This document shows, piece by piece, positions 31,632 through 43,935 of a stretch of 64,000 nt of DNA (its first letter is position 1; each line of letters begins with the position of its first letter). The stretch spans positions 5,236,720 to 5,300,719 of the forward strand of contig NC_046358.1 in assembly GCF_004027225.2 (NCBI RefSeq), given 5' to 3'. Both the position numbers and the translations under genes were made by a program. The DNA comes from Strigops habroptila (taxonomy: Eukaryota; Chordata; Aves; Psittaciformes; Psittacidae). The notes under the pieces are model-generated. The model was given only the letters and a program-made list of their open reading frames with translations, searched no databases and was not told the origin of the DNA.

Positions 31632-32540
31632 CGCGGGCAGCGCCGCGCCGCGCCGGCTGAGGGGCGGGCGAGCGCACTGAGCGTAAGGAGGCGGGGGAGC
31701 CTGCAGTGGGAGCGGGGCGGTGTCGGGCGGGGCACCGAGTGGACGGCCGGTAGGAGGGGACGGCGGGCGCACAGTCCCGACCCCTCCACCTCGAGCCCGC
31801 TGTGGTCTCTCCCGGAAGCGCCGCCATCTTGCGGAGCCGGCCTGAGGCGGCGCAGGGAGCGGAGCGGGGCGCGGGTGGATCCCCGGGGGCAGGTGAGGGC
31901 GGCGGCCGCCAGGAGGAGCTCGGGCCGGGCCGGGCCGGGCCGCGCCGGGCAGGAACAGCGCCGAGCCGAGCCCGCGGAGAGTGCGATCCGCATCGCGCAG
32001 GTAACGGCTCTTCTTCTCACCCCGTTTCCCGGGGCTCCCGCCGTGAGGCCACTCGTGCCGGGCCGCAGCGGCAGCCTCTGCGGCGGGCGCCTCGCTCCCG
32101 CCCGCCCGCCCGCCTCTCCCCTACCCCTGGCGCGGAGGGGCAGGGGCCCGCGGGGCGCCGCCGCCCTGTGCGCGCCACCCCGGGGGGGGGGGCGGTGCCG
32201 CCCCGTCGGGAGCCCCCTCTGGGGCCCGGAACCGGAGGCCGCCGGTTGTCGTATCTGATCCGAGCGCTGACAGCGCCTCGGGCGCCGCCGGGCCGCGGGG
32301 CGGCGGCGGGGGGCGCTGCAGGTATGAGCGCAGCCCGAGGTGGCGTCGCCATTGGGGCGGGGGGGTGCTGCGGCGGGCCCGGGCGGGCCTTGGGGCGGGG
32401 GAGCGACTCCCCTGGGCTACGGCCGCCGTCAGCCAGCTGAGCTGGGCGGCTCGGGCGCTGCGGAGCGGCCCGGGGGCTTAACCTACGGTGCAGTTACAAG
32501 TCGTCGGGGGCACGGTAGAGGCCTGTCATTTGGACTAGTG
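31190..32540. promoter_or_regulatory. CpG island and divergent promoter of PTPMT1 and CELF1
   Basis: The stretch is extremely GC- and CpG-rich and lacks a TATA box. An ETS site CCGGAAG (31812-31818) is followed at once by GCCGCCATCTT (31820-31830), the reverse complement of the YY1 consensus AAGATGGCGGC. The PTPMT1 start codon is at 31631 (minus) and a strong plus-strand donor ends the CELF1 leader exon at 32000, so both transcripts start in the roughly 200 bases between about 31640 and 31850. Confidence 0.8.
31790..32000 (+). other. CELF1: CELF1 first (untranslated) exon, approximate start
   Basis: CELF1 (CUGBP1) is an RNA-binding regulator of splicing, translation and mRNA decay. No CELF1 coding sequence was found in the window. 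The call rests on synteny: CELF1 is head to head with PTPMT1 in human. It also rests on a good donor (CGCGCAG followed by GTAACG, exon end at 32000) in the CpG island. A second possible donor, GCTGCAG followed by GTATGAG, would end an alternative leader exon at 32321. A four-fold CGGGC pentamer array lies at 31921-31942. The start coordinate is a guess. Confidence 0.55.
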
Positions 32541-34027
32541 AAACGTTTGGTGGCATGCGAGGCAAGTCGGGTGTGCGAGAAGCGCAAGCAGGGGAATTGG
32601 AGTTCAGCACAGTGTGAGGATTTGCAGTGTCAAGCGTGAGAAGGCAAAACGGACACCACGGGAATGAAGTAAGAAGAGAAATATAAAAACCAGGAGAGAC
32701 CGACCGTTAAATGAATGATAAATACATGAAGAAGCAATAAAGGTTGATAACACCATGGGGTTTTTATAGGACTGTTCATGAGTAGGTAGTTGAGAGGCAG
32801 CATTGTAATAAAGCATTGAGCCTTCATTCCTTTAAATTCCTGAAGGATTGTGGCCCAGCCGTTTTCACCTTTAAGGCAGAGGCATTCTCTTCTGCCAGAA
32901 GTTGTCAGGGAACATTTTTCAAATGTTGCAGCTTTCTTGTATGTGCTGTTTGAGTGTGGCCATCAGGTGTGTTTCACCAGGAGTTCACTTGATTCAGAAA
33001 AATACTTGGTGGGAATTTATATCTTGAAGTATGTTTTGCTTCTGGTTTGCAAGAGCTTGGACTTGCTGAGTATCTTGAATTTATTTATTCTTACTTTTAT
33101 TTTTGTGTGTGTGTCTGTCCTTCCAGTCTTTGTATTAGTGATCACAGTAGTTGTGGTATTATGTCCTGGTGCCTTTTGCTTTCTTCTCTATTCCTTTTCT
33201 GCAGATTAGTTCACAAGATAGATTTTGCTGCACTGACTTGGCATTGCATATCCATAATAAACCCGTTGGATTTTTTTCTTTCCCCTCAGCTATGTTGTTG
33301 GCAGCTCTGCGTAATGTGAGATACTCTGTACTTCTAGAGTTGTGTCTGGACCTAAGCCTTTAAGAAGCAGCTTTGTGGAAATACTACTGCTGTGGTAGAT
33401 GCTTAAAAATTCCACTTACGTCTTTACGCTGAGATAGGAAATGTGAAGGTTGGTGCAGCTTGAATCCTGCAACTTTACTATGTTCAGTTGCATTCCTGCA
33501 GATGAAAAGTCCCCAGGGCAGGAGCACAATTCTCACTATTCTTTTATCTGCTCAGGGACATGGGTGCAGATGTGTATATGAGTAAAATTCCTAAATAGGA
33601 ATTTAAAAATACAATGAGATAAAGGATTATTTTTAGTTTTAAGATGATTACTGTTCTTTTTCAGCATATGCTCACTTTCAATATTATTCCTGATATTTAT
33701 TCTTGGAAAGTATATGCTGTTTGTGGAGTGTGCTCACCCCTTCTGAATCATCTCTGTGTTCTTCCTTTCACTCTCAAAGTTTCTAACGTTCCATTAGAGA
33801 AAAATCAATCCCAGATCCTACCTCCTTAGTTACATGCTTTCCCTTATGTATCTGCTTCTTTTTTTAATATAAAACAAAAGAATAGATGCAGGCTTAGAAA
33901 GGTGTGTTAATATGCACAGAGATATATAATAATTTTATATCTCATCAGTAATAAATCCATAATTTGTGAGGTCCCTTGCAAGTACCATTTACATCAATTG
34001 AAGAATCACTAGATGAAACAAATTCAG

Positions 34028-34492
34028 AGAATCATAGACTGGTTTGGGTTGGAAAGGACCTTAAGATCCAGCCCCCTGCCATGGGCAAGGAACACCTTAC
34101 ACTAGACCATGTCGCCCAAGGCTCTGTCCAACCTGGCCTTGAACGCTGCCAAGGATGGAGCATTCACCACTTCCTTGGGCAACCTGTTCCAGTGCCTCAG
34201 CACCCTCACGGTAAAGAACTTCTTCCTTGTACCTAACCTAAACTTCTGCTGTTTCAGTTTGAACACATTACCCCTTGTCCTATCACTGCAGTCTCTGATG
34301 AAGACTCCCTCTCCAGCATCCTTGTAGCCCCCTTCAGATACTGGAAGCTGCTCTGAGGTTTCCACGCAGCTTCTCTTCTCCAGGCTGAACAGCTCCAACT
34401 TTCTCAGTCTGTCTCCATATAGGAGGTGCTCCAGCCCCCTTGTCATCCTCATGGCCTCCTCTGGGCTTGCTCCAACAGCTCCATGTCCCTCT
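34028..34492 (-). repeat. CR1 LINE, 3' part in minus orientation
   Basis: It runs from 'gaatcatagactggtttggg' through 'cctggccttgaacgctgcca' and 'cttctcttctccaggctgaa' to 'gctccaacagctccatgtcc'. This is the reverse complement of the end of ORF2 and the 3' UTR. Confidence 0.93.
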
Positions 34493-37400
34493 TACGTTGA
34501 TGACACCAGAAATTATGGCACTTTGACATAAGAGAAATATTTATAATACTGTGTAACTTTCCTTTTGAAATTACTGCAAACAATACTATGTTGCATTTCA
34601 TATAAAAAGAGATGTTTATGTGAATCTTAAGTACTTAGACTTGCATTGAGTTAATCCAGTGTCCAACTGAACTTTGTAAGAAACTTTATTATGAGCAGGT
34701 TGTTTGTTAACTGTTTCTTGCATCTTTTTCTGAAATGTGGTCATCAGTTAACTCTGCTTCTTCATTTCATCTGTTTGTCTTCTGGGTCTCCTGCCACAGA
34801 TCTCTTCAGAGGGCCTGCTCTAATTTTTTCTCCAGTGGTTTCTTTAGGCTGAGTGGGAAGTGATACACATTCTCCCTGGTTTTGAGATTTCCTGATTATT
34901 AGTCTCTAACTCTGGTACCTAGGAAGAACCTGGTGCTCTGGCTGTTGAAATAGAAACTGTTGTTCAGCAGGTATGTCCATGAGGCAGCCAGTTCTGCACA
35001 GCAGCAATAATCCAACAGACTCAGATTTATATTTCTGCATTCTTATGTATCAGTCTTGCCGTGAATGTCTGAAATGTTTTATTTCAATGTAGGCATGTTC
35101 AGTATTGCTTCTTGTCGTTCAGTTCACCATTCCCCAAGGCTATGTGCAGAGTTATTTCACTGCCTTGGTAACTGCCTTCAGGCAGGAAGGTATCATTTTT
35201 ATCCATTGATCGGTTATTTGGCAGGGGAAAAAAACAGTATAAAAGCAGAGTAAAATACTTCAGGGTTTATTAGAATGGGAGTTGTAAATTGAGAAAAGTT
35301 ATTTAGGCCCTTGTATGGGTATTTCTCTTGGAGTATCACAACACCGTGTCTTGAGTTGTGATCCTGTTACAGGATTTCTTGAGGCAAGAGAGATGATATT
35401 GATTGGAAAAAAGTAACCAGTAGTTTTATTGTCCTTCCTTCTGTCATTAGAGATCCTTGTGTTCCATGAAAAAAATGCAGGATACCACCTTTTCTGCTGT
35501 TTCTGTCTATGCCTACTTTAGATTGTCTTGTTAAGACACTCTGTGTTTGGGGTGTAACAGTGAAAAGAGAGCGCCTTAGCATTCAGATTTTCAAGAGGAG
35601 ATTTCCCAAACATCAGCTGAGCAGCATCTTGTTTGCACCTGATGTGACATACAAGCATGTAAAGCTAAAATATACGTTAGGTCAAAGCAGGAAATTTGGA
35701 TAGAGCAAGGGAGAAAATGTACACTACTTTAAAGCTGCAGTGCAAATTAGTCTGCAAACGCTTTGCTGTAGGGATGAATAGCTGAACTGTGATAGACGGA
35801 GCAGGCTTATTTGTTTGACAGCAATGTAGTACAGCACAGTCATCATCCCAGGTAGAGGAAGTCTTCTTCCTGACATCTTGAGTAGCATAAAACTTCCAGC
35901 CATCTTAGCTCTGTGCATTTTAAAAGAGAATTGTTGCTAACTGAATTCAGGATGAACAGTGAGCGATTAGATAACTGAACAGAAGTCTTCAGAAGTCTTC
36001 AACTCTTAATGAAGAATTTCAGTTTAGGTGATACAGTTTGTGGCACAGGTATATATGTGTGAAAGCTTTATGCCAGAAATAGAATCATTGTCCATAAGCT
36101 GTCTTCTCTGTCGCATGTATGCATATTGTTCTTCTGTCTTCAGTATTCTTGGTATTTCATGGTCTGTTTCTTTGTTTCATTTTTAGAAAAGATACGCTGT
36201 TTTACTGGCTGCTCTGTTAGAGGCAGAGTGCTAGTGGGAAAACTGACAAACTGCATGTTTTGGTAATGACTATTGATTTAGAGTAGATTTATAACTGATC
36301 TAATGATGTAAATTGCAGTGGTAAAGTTCGAGGAAGTCCAAGATTATATAAACTGGTCTTAAAATCATATCTTGGGGATTTTCACATTGGTTTAACTAAA
36401 TTACTTGTAAATGTAACTTGGAATAACTGGCTTAGACACTGCTGAAATTCATGCCGAATAATCAGGCTCTTGGGGTTCTTTATCCTTTTCAGCAGCACAC
36501 CTCAAGGAGGTCTTGAATAAGCATGCTGATAAAAGGATGAGTGTTCACTGAGTATCCAGTGTCATGGCAGTATGCTACCTGTCAGGCTTTCCTTTGCAGA
36601 CAATTTTGGTTTTATATGGTTGCATGCTGTGTATTCTCTCAGAACTGAATGCTTTCCCAATTCTTACAAGAACTCAGGTGAAGTTCTGTGATGTCTTACA
36701 TTCTTTTTACTTGAAATTAGAGTTTTTCAGGACTGTGACTTTTTTTCACTTCCATTAAAAATGTACTTTCTTTCACTTCTGTCTGAAGGCTGTTTCATAC
36801 TGCCCCTTTCACAAAAATAATGTAGTTCTTATCCACTAGATTTCAGTATCTCGCATGTCAAAGTAAAGCTATTGTTCTTCAAGCATCTTATCATTTAGAA
36901 TTCAAGTTTTCACTGAATACATGAATATTCTCTGCTATTTTTGCCCCAAACTATACAGTTCAAAAGATATTCCCACATACACACTTTATCTACAGATCCT
37001 TCAGAATCTGTTGGAAAAGGAACATTCATGTCTTGTCTTTTCAAAGCAGAGGAGTTGGTTATTTTTGAAGACTGTAGTTTGAATGAAGTACTTAGCAGAC
37101 AATGTCCAAGTCTACATACAAAAATGATAGCATCTTCCTTAATTTACTATATGTAGAGATTTGCAGGATGAGCACCAGGCATCTTAATATCTCTGCAAAA
37201 TCTTAAAAGATAGAGCCTTGATAAATGATTCTTCAGAAGGCAACGAAATACAGGTCTTTCAGGAAGAGAGAATATGTTTTGAATGTCACATCTAGCTCTT
37301 GCGTTTCCTATGAGCACCACACAATGTAAAAGTAATTTTCTCAATTATAGTCCTAGATTCCTAAGCAGAGCACTATCTCAAAATCTTGCTGCTAACTCAC

Positions 37401-37799
37401 CTGTGCCTTCCTGTTACTTGCTTTCAAAAAATTCATGGTTTTCATTTAAACTTCTAAATAAAAAACCATACATCTTGATGACATGTCAGCTCAGAGAAGA
37501 ATTGTGTTTCTTCTGGGTTTTCTTTTGTCTTGTCCTCGTGTTATGACTGTACAAATGTCTAGCACAATTTATGAACAAACCAGTAAAGATTCCTTGTATA
37601 GTTGTAAATGATGTTAGAAGTGATATTACTGTTGAAAATTATCAATGTGCAAGATCTTTGGGGGGGGAAAGAAGGGTTGTATGTTTACTTTCCTAAAGCA
37701 GTTTTGACTGCTTAGAAATCTGTGATCATATGCTTGGGCACTTAGGAAAAGATACGTGAGAATATTCTGATATTTATGGAGTAAAGCCACCTATATTAC

Positions 37800-38096
37800 A
37801 TTCTGGAGAGGGACATCTAACAAGGACATGTAGGGACAGGACAAGGGGGAAGGGCTTCAAGCTGAAAGATGGTAGATTTAGATTAGATATTCGGAAAATT
37901 CCTCACTATGAGGGTGCTGAGGCGCTGGCACAGGTTGCTCAGAGAAGCCGTGGCTGCCTCATCCCTGGCAGTGTTAAAGCCAGGTTGGACGCAGCTTGGA
38001 GCAACCTGCTCTAGTGGAAGGTGTCCCTGCCCTTGGCGGGAGGTTGGAACTGCATGAGCTTTAAGGTCATTTCCAACCCAAACCATTCTATGATTC
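37800..38096 (+). repeat. CR1 LINE, 3' end in plus orientation
   Basis: It contains 'gggacaggacaagggggaag', 'ttggagcaacctgctctagt' and ends 'ccattctatgattc'. It is closely related to the copy at 4359-4492. Confidence 0.92.
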
Positions 38097-41000
38097 ACTG
38101 CCAGAATGTGATCACTATCAGAGACTGGCTGTAGGTGATATCGTCTGTATTTCACAGTGTGGAAGCCGCTCTGACAGATTCTCTGATGTAGAATTTGCTT
38201 TAGAACTTCTTTGGATTTTAAAGTATTTTTCATTTAATTCAAGACTAAGTTTAATAGGCATTTCATGACTACTGTCAGGGGAGCTGGACTCGGATGCTGT
38301 TGTTGATCCTTTTTTCTGAGGAAAATAATTCAGGATATGCCTTGGCATCCAGCTAATTCTGAGTATGCTCAGAATTTGCAGGTAGCCTAAACCATTATCT
38401 CAAGTCATGAGAAATTAAGAAAAATCCATAGATTGTTGTTTCAAATACCGGCATGTTTATATGTACTTGCAAGTCACATTAACAGAACTACCTGACAAAT
38501 GCACTTATCTGAGTTCTGAATTGGTTACTACATTTGTGATACAGCTGAAAGTTACAGCTTCCACTTATTTGTATGAGAGAACTTTTCTGGTAGCTTCTGT
38601 AAGATAGTTTCATATCACCCCATAAATGTGAGGAGATTCACTAAGTATAAGATTAGGCAGCACAATACAGTGATAAATCTCCCATGAAAAATTAGGCTTT
38701 TGTAGATGAATGAAACTGCTTTCAAGTTTGCTGACTTTCATACCTGTGTACTAGAAAAAATCAGGGACTGTGCCACTTTCTTTTTTTCTTTGAATACCTA
38801 GGGATTTGGGTTTTCTTTCAATTCTCCTCTTTCTGTGCCAGAACATGAAAAGGGGAAGGGAAGGAAGGAAGAGGATGGGATGCTGCATAGAAGTGGATTT
38901 CTTTGGTTTTTTGAGAACAAGAAGTAGAAAAGGTTTAGTTTGTGTTCAAACACTGGCAAAAAGGACTACTGGGAAAGCAGACAGAATATAGCAGGTCACC
39001 ATAGTAGTTTGTGTCAGCTAATGGGAAAGGTCATTCTTGCTGGTTTAGGAAAATACTTAAAAAGGGAGAAGGGTTTATAAAGTTTGCTCTAATTTCATTT
39101 GGGGCAGGAGGTGAGGTCAAACCAAGAGTTTAGTATGTGAGGGTGTGTGTCCAAAAGCAACAAGGAAGACCTGGCCAATTTAGTAGTTCTTGAAATGCTG
39201 GTGGATGTGGGGATTCCCTGGAAGGGAGATTTTTATCTTGTGTCTGAGTTGCTGCCCAGATTCTGATGGATGAAGCGTGTTGGACATTTCTGCATTGCTA
39301 AGGTGGGCTTGAGCAAAATGGACCTGGAACTCATTTCAAAACAGTTACTCCTAGAAGTTTGTACACGGATTCTTTTCTTCTCCTGCACAGTGTTACAGTG
39401 CATGAGAGTGTGCATGTGTAAAAGAACTTATCTTAGCAATGGTCTCCTTCAGAGTCCATGTATGGGTAAAGCAGTTCGGCTGGTTCAGCTCCCTGCTCCT
39501 CCCTCTGAGAGCTGAGCAGAATCTCTTCTGCTGAAACGGTTGTTCCGCTTTGTGCTTTCTATATTTGTACAGCACAGCACGCTAGCTAACCAGGCAGTGT
39601 GGCCAGCCTTGTGTGCATGCTGCATTGGCTGGGCACAATTGAGAGCCAGGGCTTGCAGTCTCTGTTGTTACGTCTGTCTGTCTGCGTCTCTGGGGAGGAC
39701 TGGCATTCCAAGTGAAAGGTGATCTATTTGTGGATGTTTTCTTTATTTTTGTGAAATGGAGTTCATCCAAACTGGGAGTCTAGAGCCCGGGAGTGGAGGA
39801 GGGAAGGCAGTTGTCTTGCAGAGAGAGTTATGGAGTGGGTGGCAGTGGCGTCAGATACAGTTTGAACCTGCAGAAGAGCTGCTGCCTGCTGGGATGAGGA
39901 TTTTAATGTCCCTGCCTGCTTTGGGAAGTGATTAGCCAGGGCCTGTAGGTTTCCATAAAAGGTCTGTTGTCACTGTCTGCCATGAAGATTAATGAAAGGT
40001 AGATCCTGTCCTGGAAGAACTGAATGCTGTCTTTGCTTGTTATGGGCAAGGGGGATTAATAAGGAGCTAGACCCTGGCCAGCCTAGTTTGGAATAAGGAG
40101 CTGGTGTTGAGGGATGAGGTTGTAGGAAATGCCTTGTAGGGAAGAGCTGGAAACTTCTAACTAGGACTTCCCTGGCTGGTCATTTGCATAAACTTTGTGT
40201 TAAGGCCCTGCTGCACACATTGGGATGACTACTCACAATTGCTGTTCTTAAGTAGTAGATCAGCTGAACAAACAGTGCAGGAAGTCTGTTAGCTGCTGAC
40301 ACTGCAGTTAACTGTTGATCTGATGTTCTGTGAGTAGTAGAAAGGTGCTCAAAATAGCGACAGCAACTATATCCACCATTAACATTGACAAGAAATCTTT
40401 TTGAGATGGAGAAAGAGGGAAATAGGTTATAGGGTACTTTTTCTTAGAAAAAGTCTTCTAGATGATGCTGTCAGCTTACAAATTCTGCTCCCTTTTGAAT
40501 ATCTATGCAAATAGGCATCTCACCTTTTGTGTTTGGACTTTGAGTGAGGAAAACATTGTTTCACTTGTGAAACAGAAGCCAGCATCTTGCTAAAATCATT
40601 TTTGAGGACCATGTTCCACAAACTCAGTCTGAATAATATTTCTTTCCTACCACTGCAGTGTCTTCAGTGTCTTTCCTCCCAAGAAAGCTGTGTGTATCGA
40701 ATTTGGAAGAACCAAATTTTGGAGGCAAATCAGGGGATTTCAGCTGCTGTCAATGTCCATATCTCACTGTGTCTGCAGGCAGGCAAATGTGATGGATGCA
40801 TGGCAGAGGGTTCTCATTCTTGAACTGCTTGAACTCAAGTTGTTGTATGGCTGTTTTCTGATAATTCTTGGTTTAACGACAGCACGCTGCAGTAGCTGTC
40901 CGTCTTCATCTGGAAAACCTATGGAATTCATTGTGAATATGCAGTTTCTGGGATGTTAAGGTGGTTGTGTTAAGTGCCCCAATACATTTTCCAATTCTCA

Positions 41001-41190
41001 CATCCTCTTAAAGCCTCTGCCTACCTTTCTTTCCACTCTTCCACTTCCTGACTCTCCAGTTGACATCCTCTCACTTATACAGGCCAGAGCAAAGTGGCAA
41101 AAACATAATCTAAACTGTTCCTGAGTTTACAGTACCAGTTAAAAGCAAATCTTTTTACTGTTTGATGCCAGTGATTGGGGTCGTCAATTC

Positions 41191-41235
41191 CTCTACTTTA
41201 AAGTAGAGCTTCAGCTCTACACACCCAATATTAAA
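41191..41235. repeat. nested palindromes beside a dispersed repeat, copy 1
   Basis: CTCTACTTTAAAGTAGAG (41191-41208) is a perfect 18-base palindrome. It overlaps a second one, GTAGAGCT-tc-AGCTCTAC (41203-41220). The 29 bases 41207-41235 recur exactly at 43597-43625. Confidence 0.9.
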
Positions 41236-43596
41236 GTTTTCTGTAGCATACTTAACTGTTGCTTGTAGTCTCCTGGCAGGAATATGATTAGGCAGTTTCA
41301 AAGGCCTCTTGTATGTACACTACTGCACGTTTAAAAACTAGTTTGTCCATTCTGTGAAAGATGTCATGATAAATGGGTAGAGCACTAAAGAAATATGTTC
41401 ACCAAGTGCATGGAGTAGATGACAAATAAAGCCAGGCTGTAGAATGGCACTAGGGAATTGAAATCGTCCATTTTGGAAGGATTGGCTGCATTGTTATCCT
41501 GTTTGCAGAAAAGGTTTCATCAGTGTTGGAGGCAAGTGAGAAATTAACTTTTGTCTGACATCCTTTGAAGGTGCTGAAATCCCACAGGAAGGGGTAATTT
41601 TTTATTTTCTTCTTACCTTGCTGCTTTGTTCTTTATGAGAAGCATTCCTTTTTTTTTTAATGTCATAATCGTGCAGTTGAATAACAAAGTTAGGTTAAGT
41701 GTGGGAAGATTATGGGTATTTGGAATTAAGTCCAGTGTCATTTGAAGTTAGTTAAACTTATAACTGTAAAGGTGATAGATGCATCTGTTTCTTGCAAGTA
41801 TAGTGTTTTCTAAACAGAAGTAGTGGAAGCCTTGTTTATCACTTGAGGCCTTTAAAAAGGATTAATCAGAGAATTAATGATGTGAAATTCAGCACCTAAA
41901 TCTCATAATGTCATTTCATGAGTAATTTGAATGAGCATATGCCAGTATTGCTCCGAAAGAGACTTGTTCCATCTTTCATGTGTTTCCCCTTTCCTTTGTG
42001 CTGCCAAGAGCATTTGTGTGGTTGTGCAGTGAAGTGAATCAGGGAGCATGTCTGGGTTAAAACTATTATTTTCCTGTTGTTGTTGGTAGGCTAGATCCCA
42101 CCTGGATCATTTCCTCTCCCAGGCTTGTTTTACAGAGGTGGGGATAGATAGCTGATGATGAAAGAGTTGTAGTCCATTCTTTTGGCAAGAGCATCGGCTT
42201 AAATGGGATCTGCAGTAGGAATAACTTGATCTATTCCTTTGTATTTCCACCTCATTCTACCTAATCTTTATGAAGACCTTATAGCCAGTCTTCTCTAGTA
42301 ATATAACCTCAAAAAATAAAGTTACAATTGCTTGCATGTGTTACCTGTTGTGGCACATATCATTTGGTTCTTAGGGAGGTACTAAATGTCGTTGTAACAT
42401 TTCTTTACGAATGCAGTATTTGATATATGCTGTGTTTGATGCTGCGCTACAGAGAAGCCTGCTGTTCATTTGGGAAGAAATTGGTGAACTTTTCTGATGT
42501 GAGGCAGAAAGAAGATAATGTGCTACATAGTTACTGTGAGGTTTTGGTTCAGGAACTGTAAGGTACCTCCCTGAGACTCCAGCAAGATATACAAGAGGAT
42601 TTTATGTCTATTTTGAGCCCTCATGCAGCCAAAACTGTATTTATAGCACTTGGTTTTGTCTTAAAGTTTCTGGAGTCTTCTCCTGCTAGCAGTGGAAACC
42701 AGCTGATGTCATACTGTGCCTTCCAGGAACAGTGAATGGAAAGAATTGATGGAGAAGTGTATAAGTGAAGAACGTCTGAAAATACGTGCATAAACCTACA
42801 AGCAAGTACTGAGCCTCTAGTTCTTGGCAAAGTGTACTGACACTCCTGATCCTTCCCACCCCCTTCTCCCCTCATCCAGCTAAAGTCTAAGATCGGGTGA
42901 CTGATCCAGCCTTGTACAGCAGCGAGGGTTTCTGAGGCTTTGGGAAGAGAGGAGTAAGCAAAGCTGAGCTGGCACAAGTCGGAGAGCATTAATCACTACA
43001 GGCAAGCAGCCTGGAGGGAGTGTCTCAGGTCACAAAATGCACCATGAGGGTAATTTGTGGAGTAAAAAGCTGTTAATAGCAGTAGGAAGGACATTCTATT
43101 AGTCGTCTTTGGGTGATTGTAACTAGGACATAGGTAAGCTGCTTCAGACAGAGAAAAGTTCATGGTAAGGGTGGCATTACATCTGTGAATGGTATTCAGG
43201 CAAAAATAGTGCTTCAAGGTGCTCATTGTGTTTATGCATTGGTGTGTTTTCAGTGGGAATTAGTTTGTAAATTAATGCAGATTATATTATCTGGGTGGTT
43301 TTTTTTCTATATTATTTACAGTGGTTTGTATGCTTCAGATACTACATAAAGATATTAGAGAGGGGTAAATACTGCAAAGTAAAGAAACTAACATATATTA
43401 AATGATGCTGCAAATGATGACAAATGAGAAACCTTCAGAGAGCTGGAGAAGAAACTTAGGAAGAACTGCTTTGCAGTGAAATGGTTAGATTTTCTTTCAT
43501 TTGGGTTTTTGAACAAAAGTCAGGACATTCCTAAGTGAACATTCCCACAGCAATGCCAGTGTTTGAAGAAAAAAATAATAGAGAATATTTTTTTAA

Positions 43597-43625
43597 AGCT
43601 TCAGCTCTACACACCCAATATTAAA
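43597..43625. repeat. dispersed repeat, copy 2
   Basis: This is an exact 29-base match, in the same orientation, to 41207-41235. Similarity extends left over TTTAAAG if a 5-base insertion (TAGAG) in copy 1 is allowed. The family is not recognised. Confidence 0.9.
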
Positions 43626-43848
43626 TCTCTTGAAGCGTTAATGAAAATTATTTGCTGTTGGAAATGATTTGAATCAATATTCATTCCTTAAAACAGGGCA
43701 TTGACTCCAGTTCTTTTCAGATGTAAATGAGTGTAATTTGAGACTTGTATCCATTTACTTCTGCAAAGGATTTGACCATGTGCCTATTACAAAAAAAAAC
43801 ACCTCAAAATAAAAGTAATTGAGCATATTTTTACTCTTTGGTTTGCAG

Positions 43849-43935
43849 GCGTGACAATGGCAGACTCTGCACGGTAGAGTTCATGGCAAGTATTTGCCTA
43901 ATATAAGCCAAGCAAGAGACAGATACAAGCTTAAG
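43849..43935 (+). other. candidate untranslated exon of CELF1
   Basis: A pyrimidine-rich acceptor (ttactctttggtttgcag, AG at 43847-43848) is followed by 87 bases ending TTAAG before the donor GTAAAT (43936). The right half is purine-rich (CAAGCAAGAGACAGATACAA), as in splicing enhancers. It holds ATG codons at 43857 and 43882. An internal donor at 43874 would make a 25-base exon instead. Supported by splice-site appearance only. Confidence 0.25.

Noticed and set aside
31518-32440. Long plus-strand frames over PTPMT1 exon 1 and the CELF1 leader
   Set aside because: They are antisense to a confirmed coding exon and lie in a CpG island; the Arg/Gly/Pro-rich product is not recognisable.
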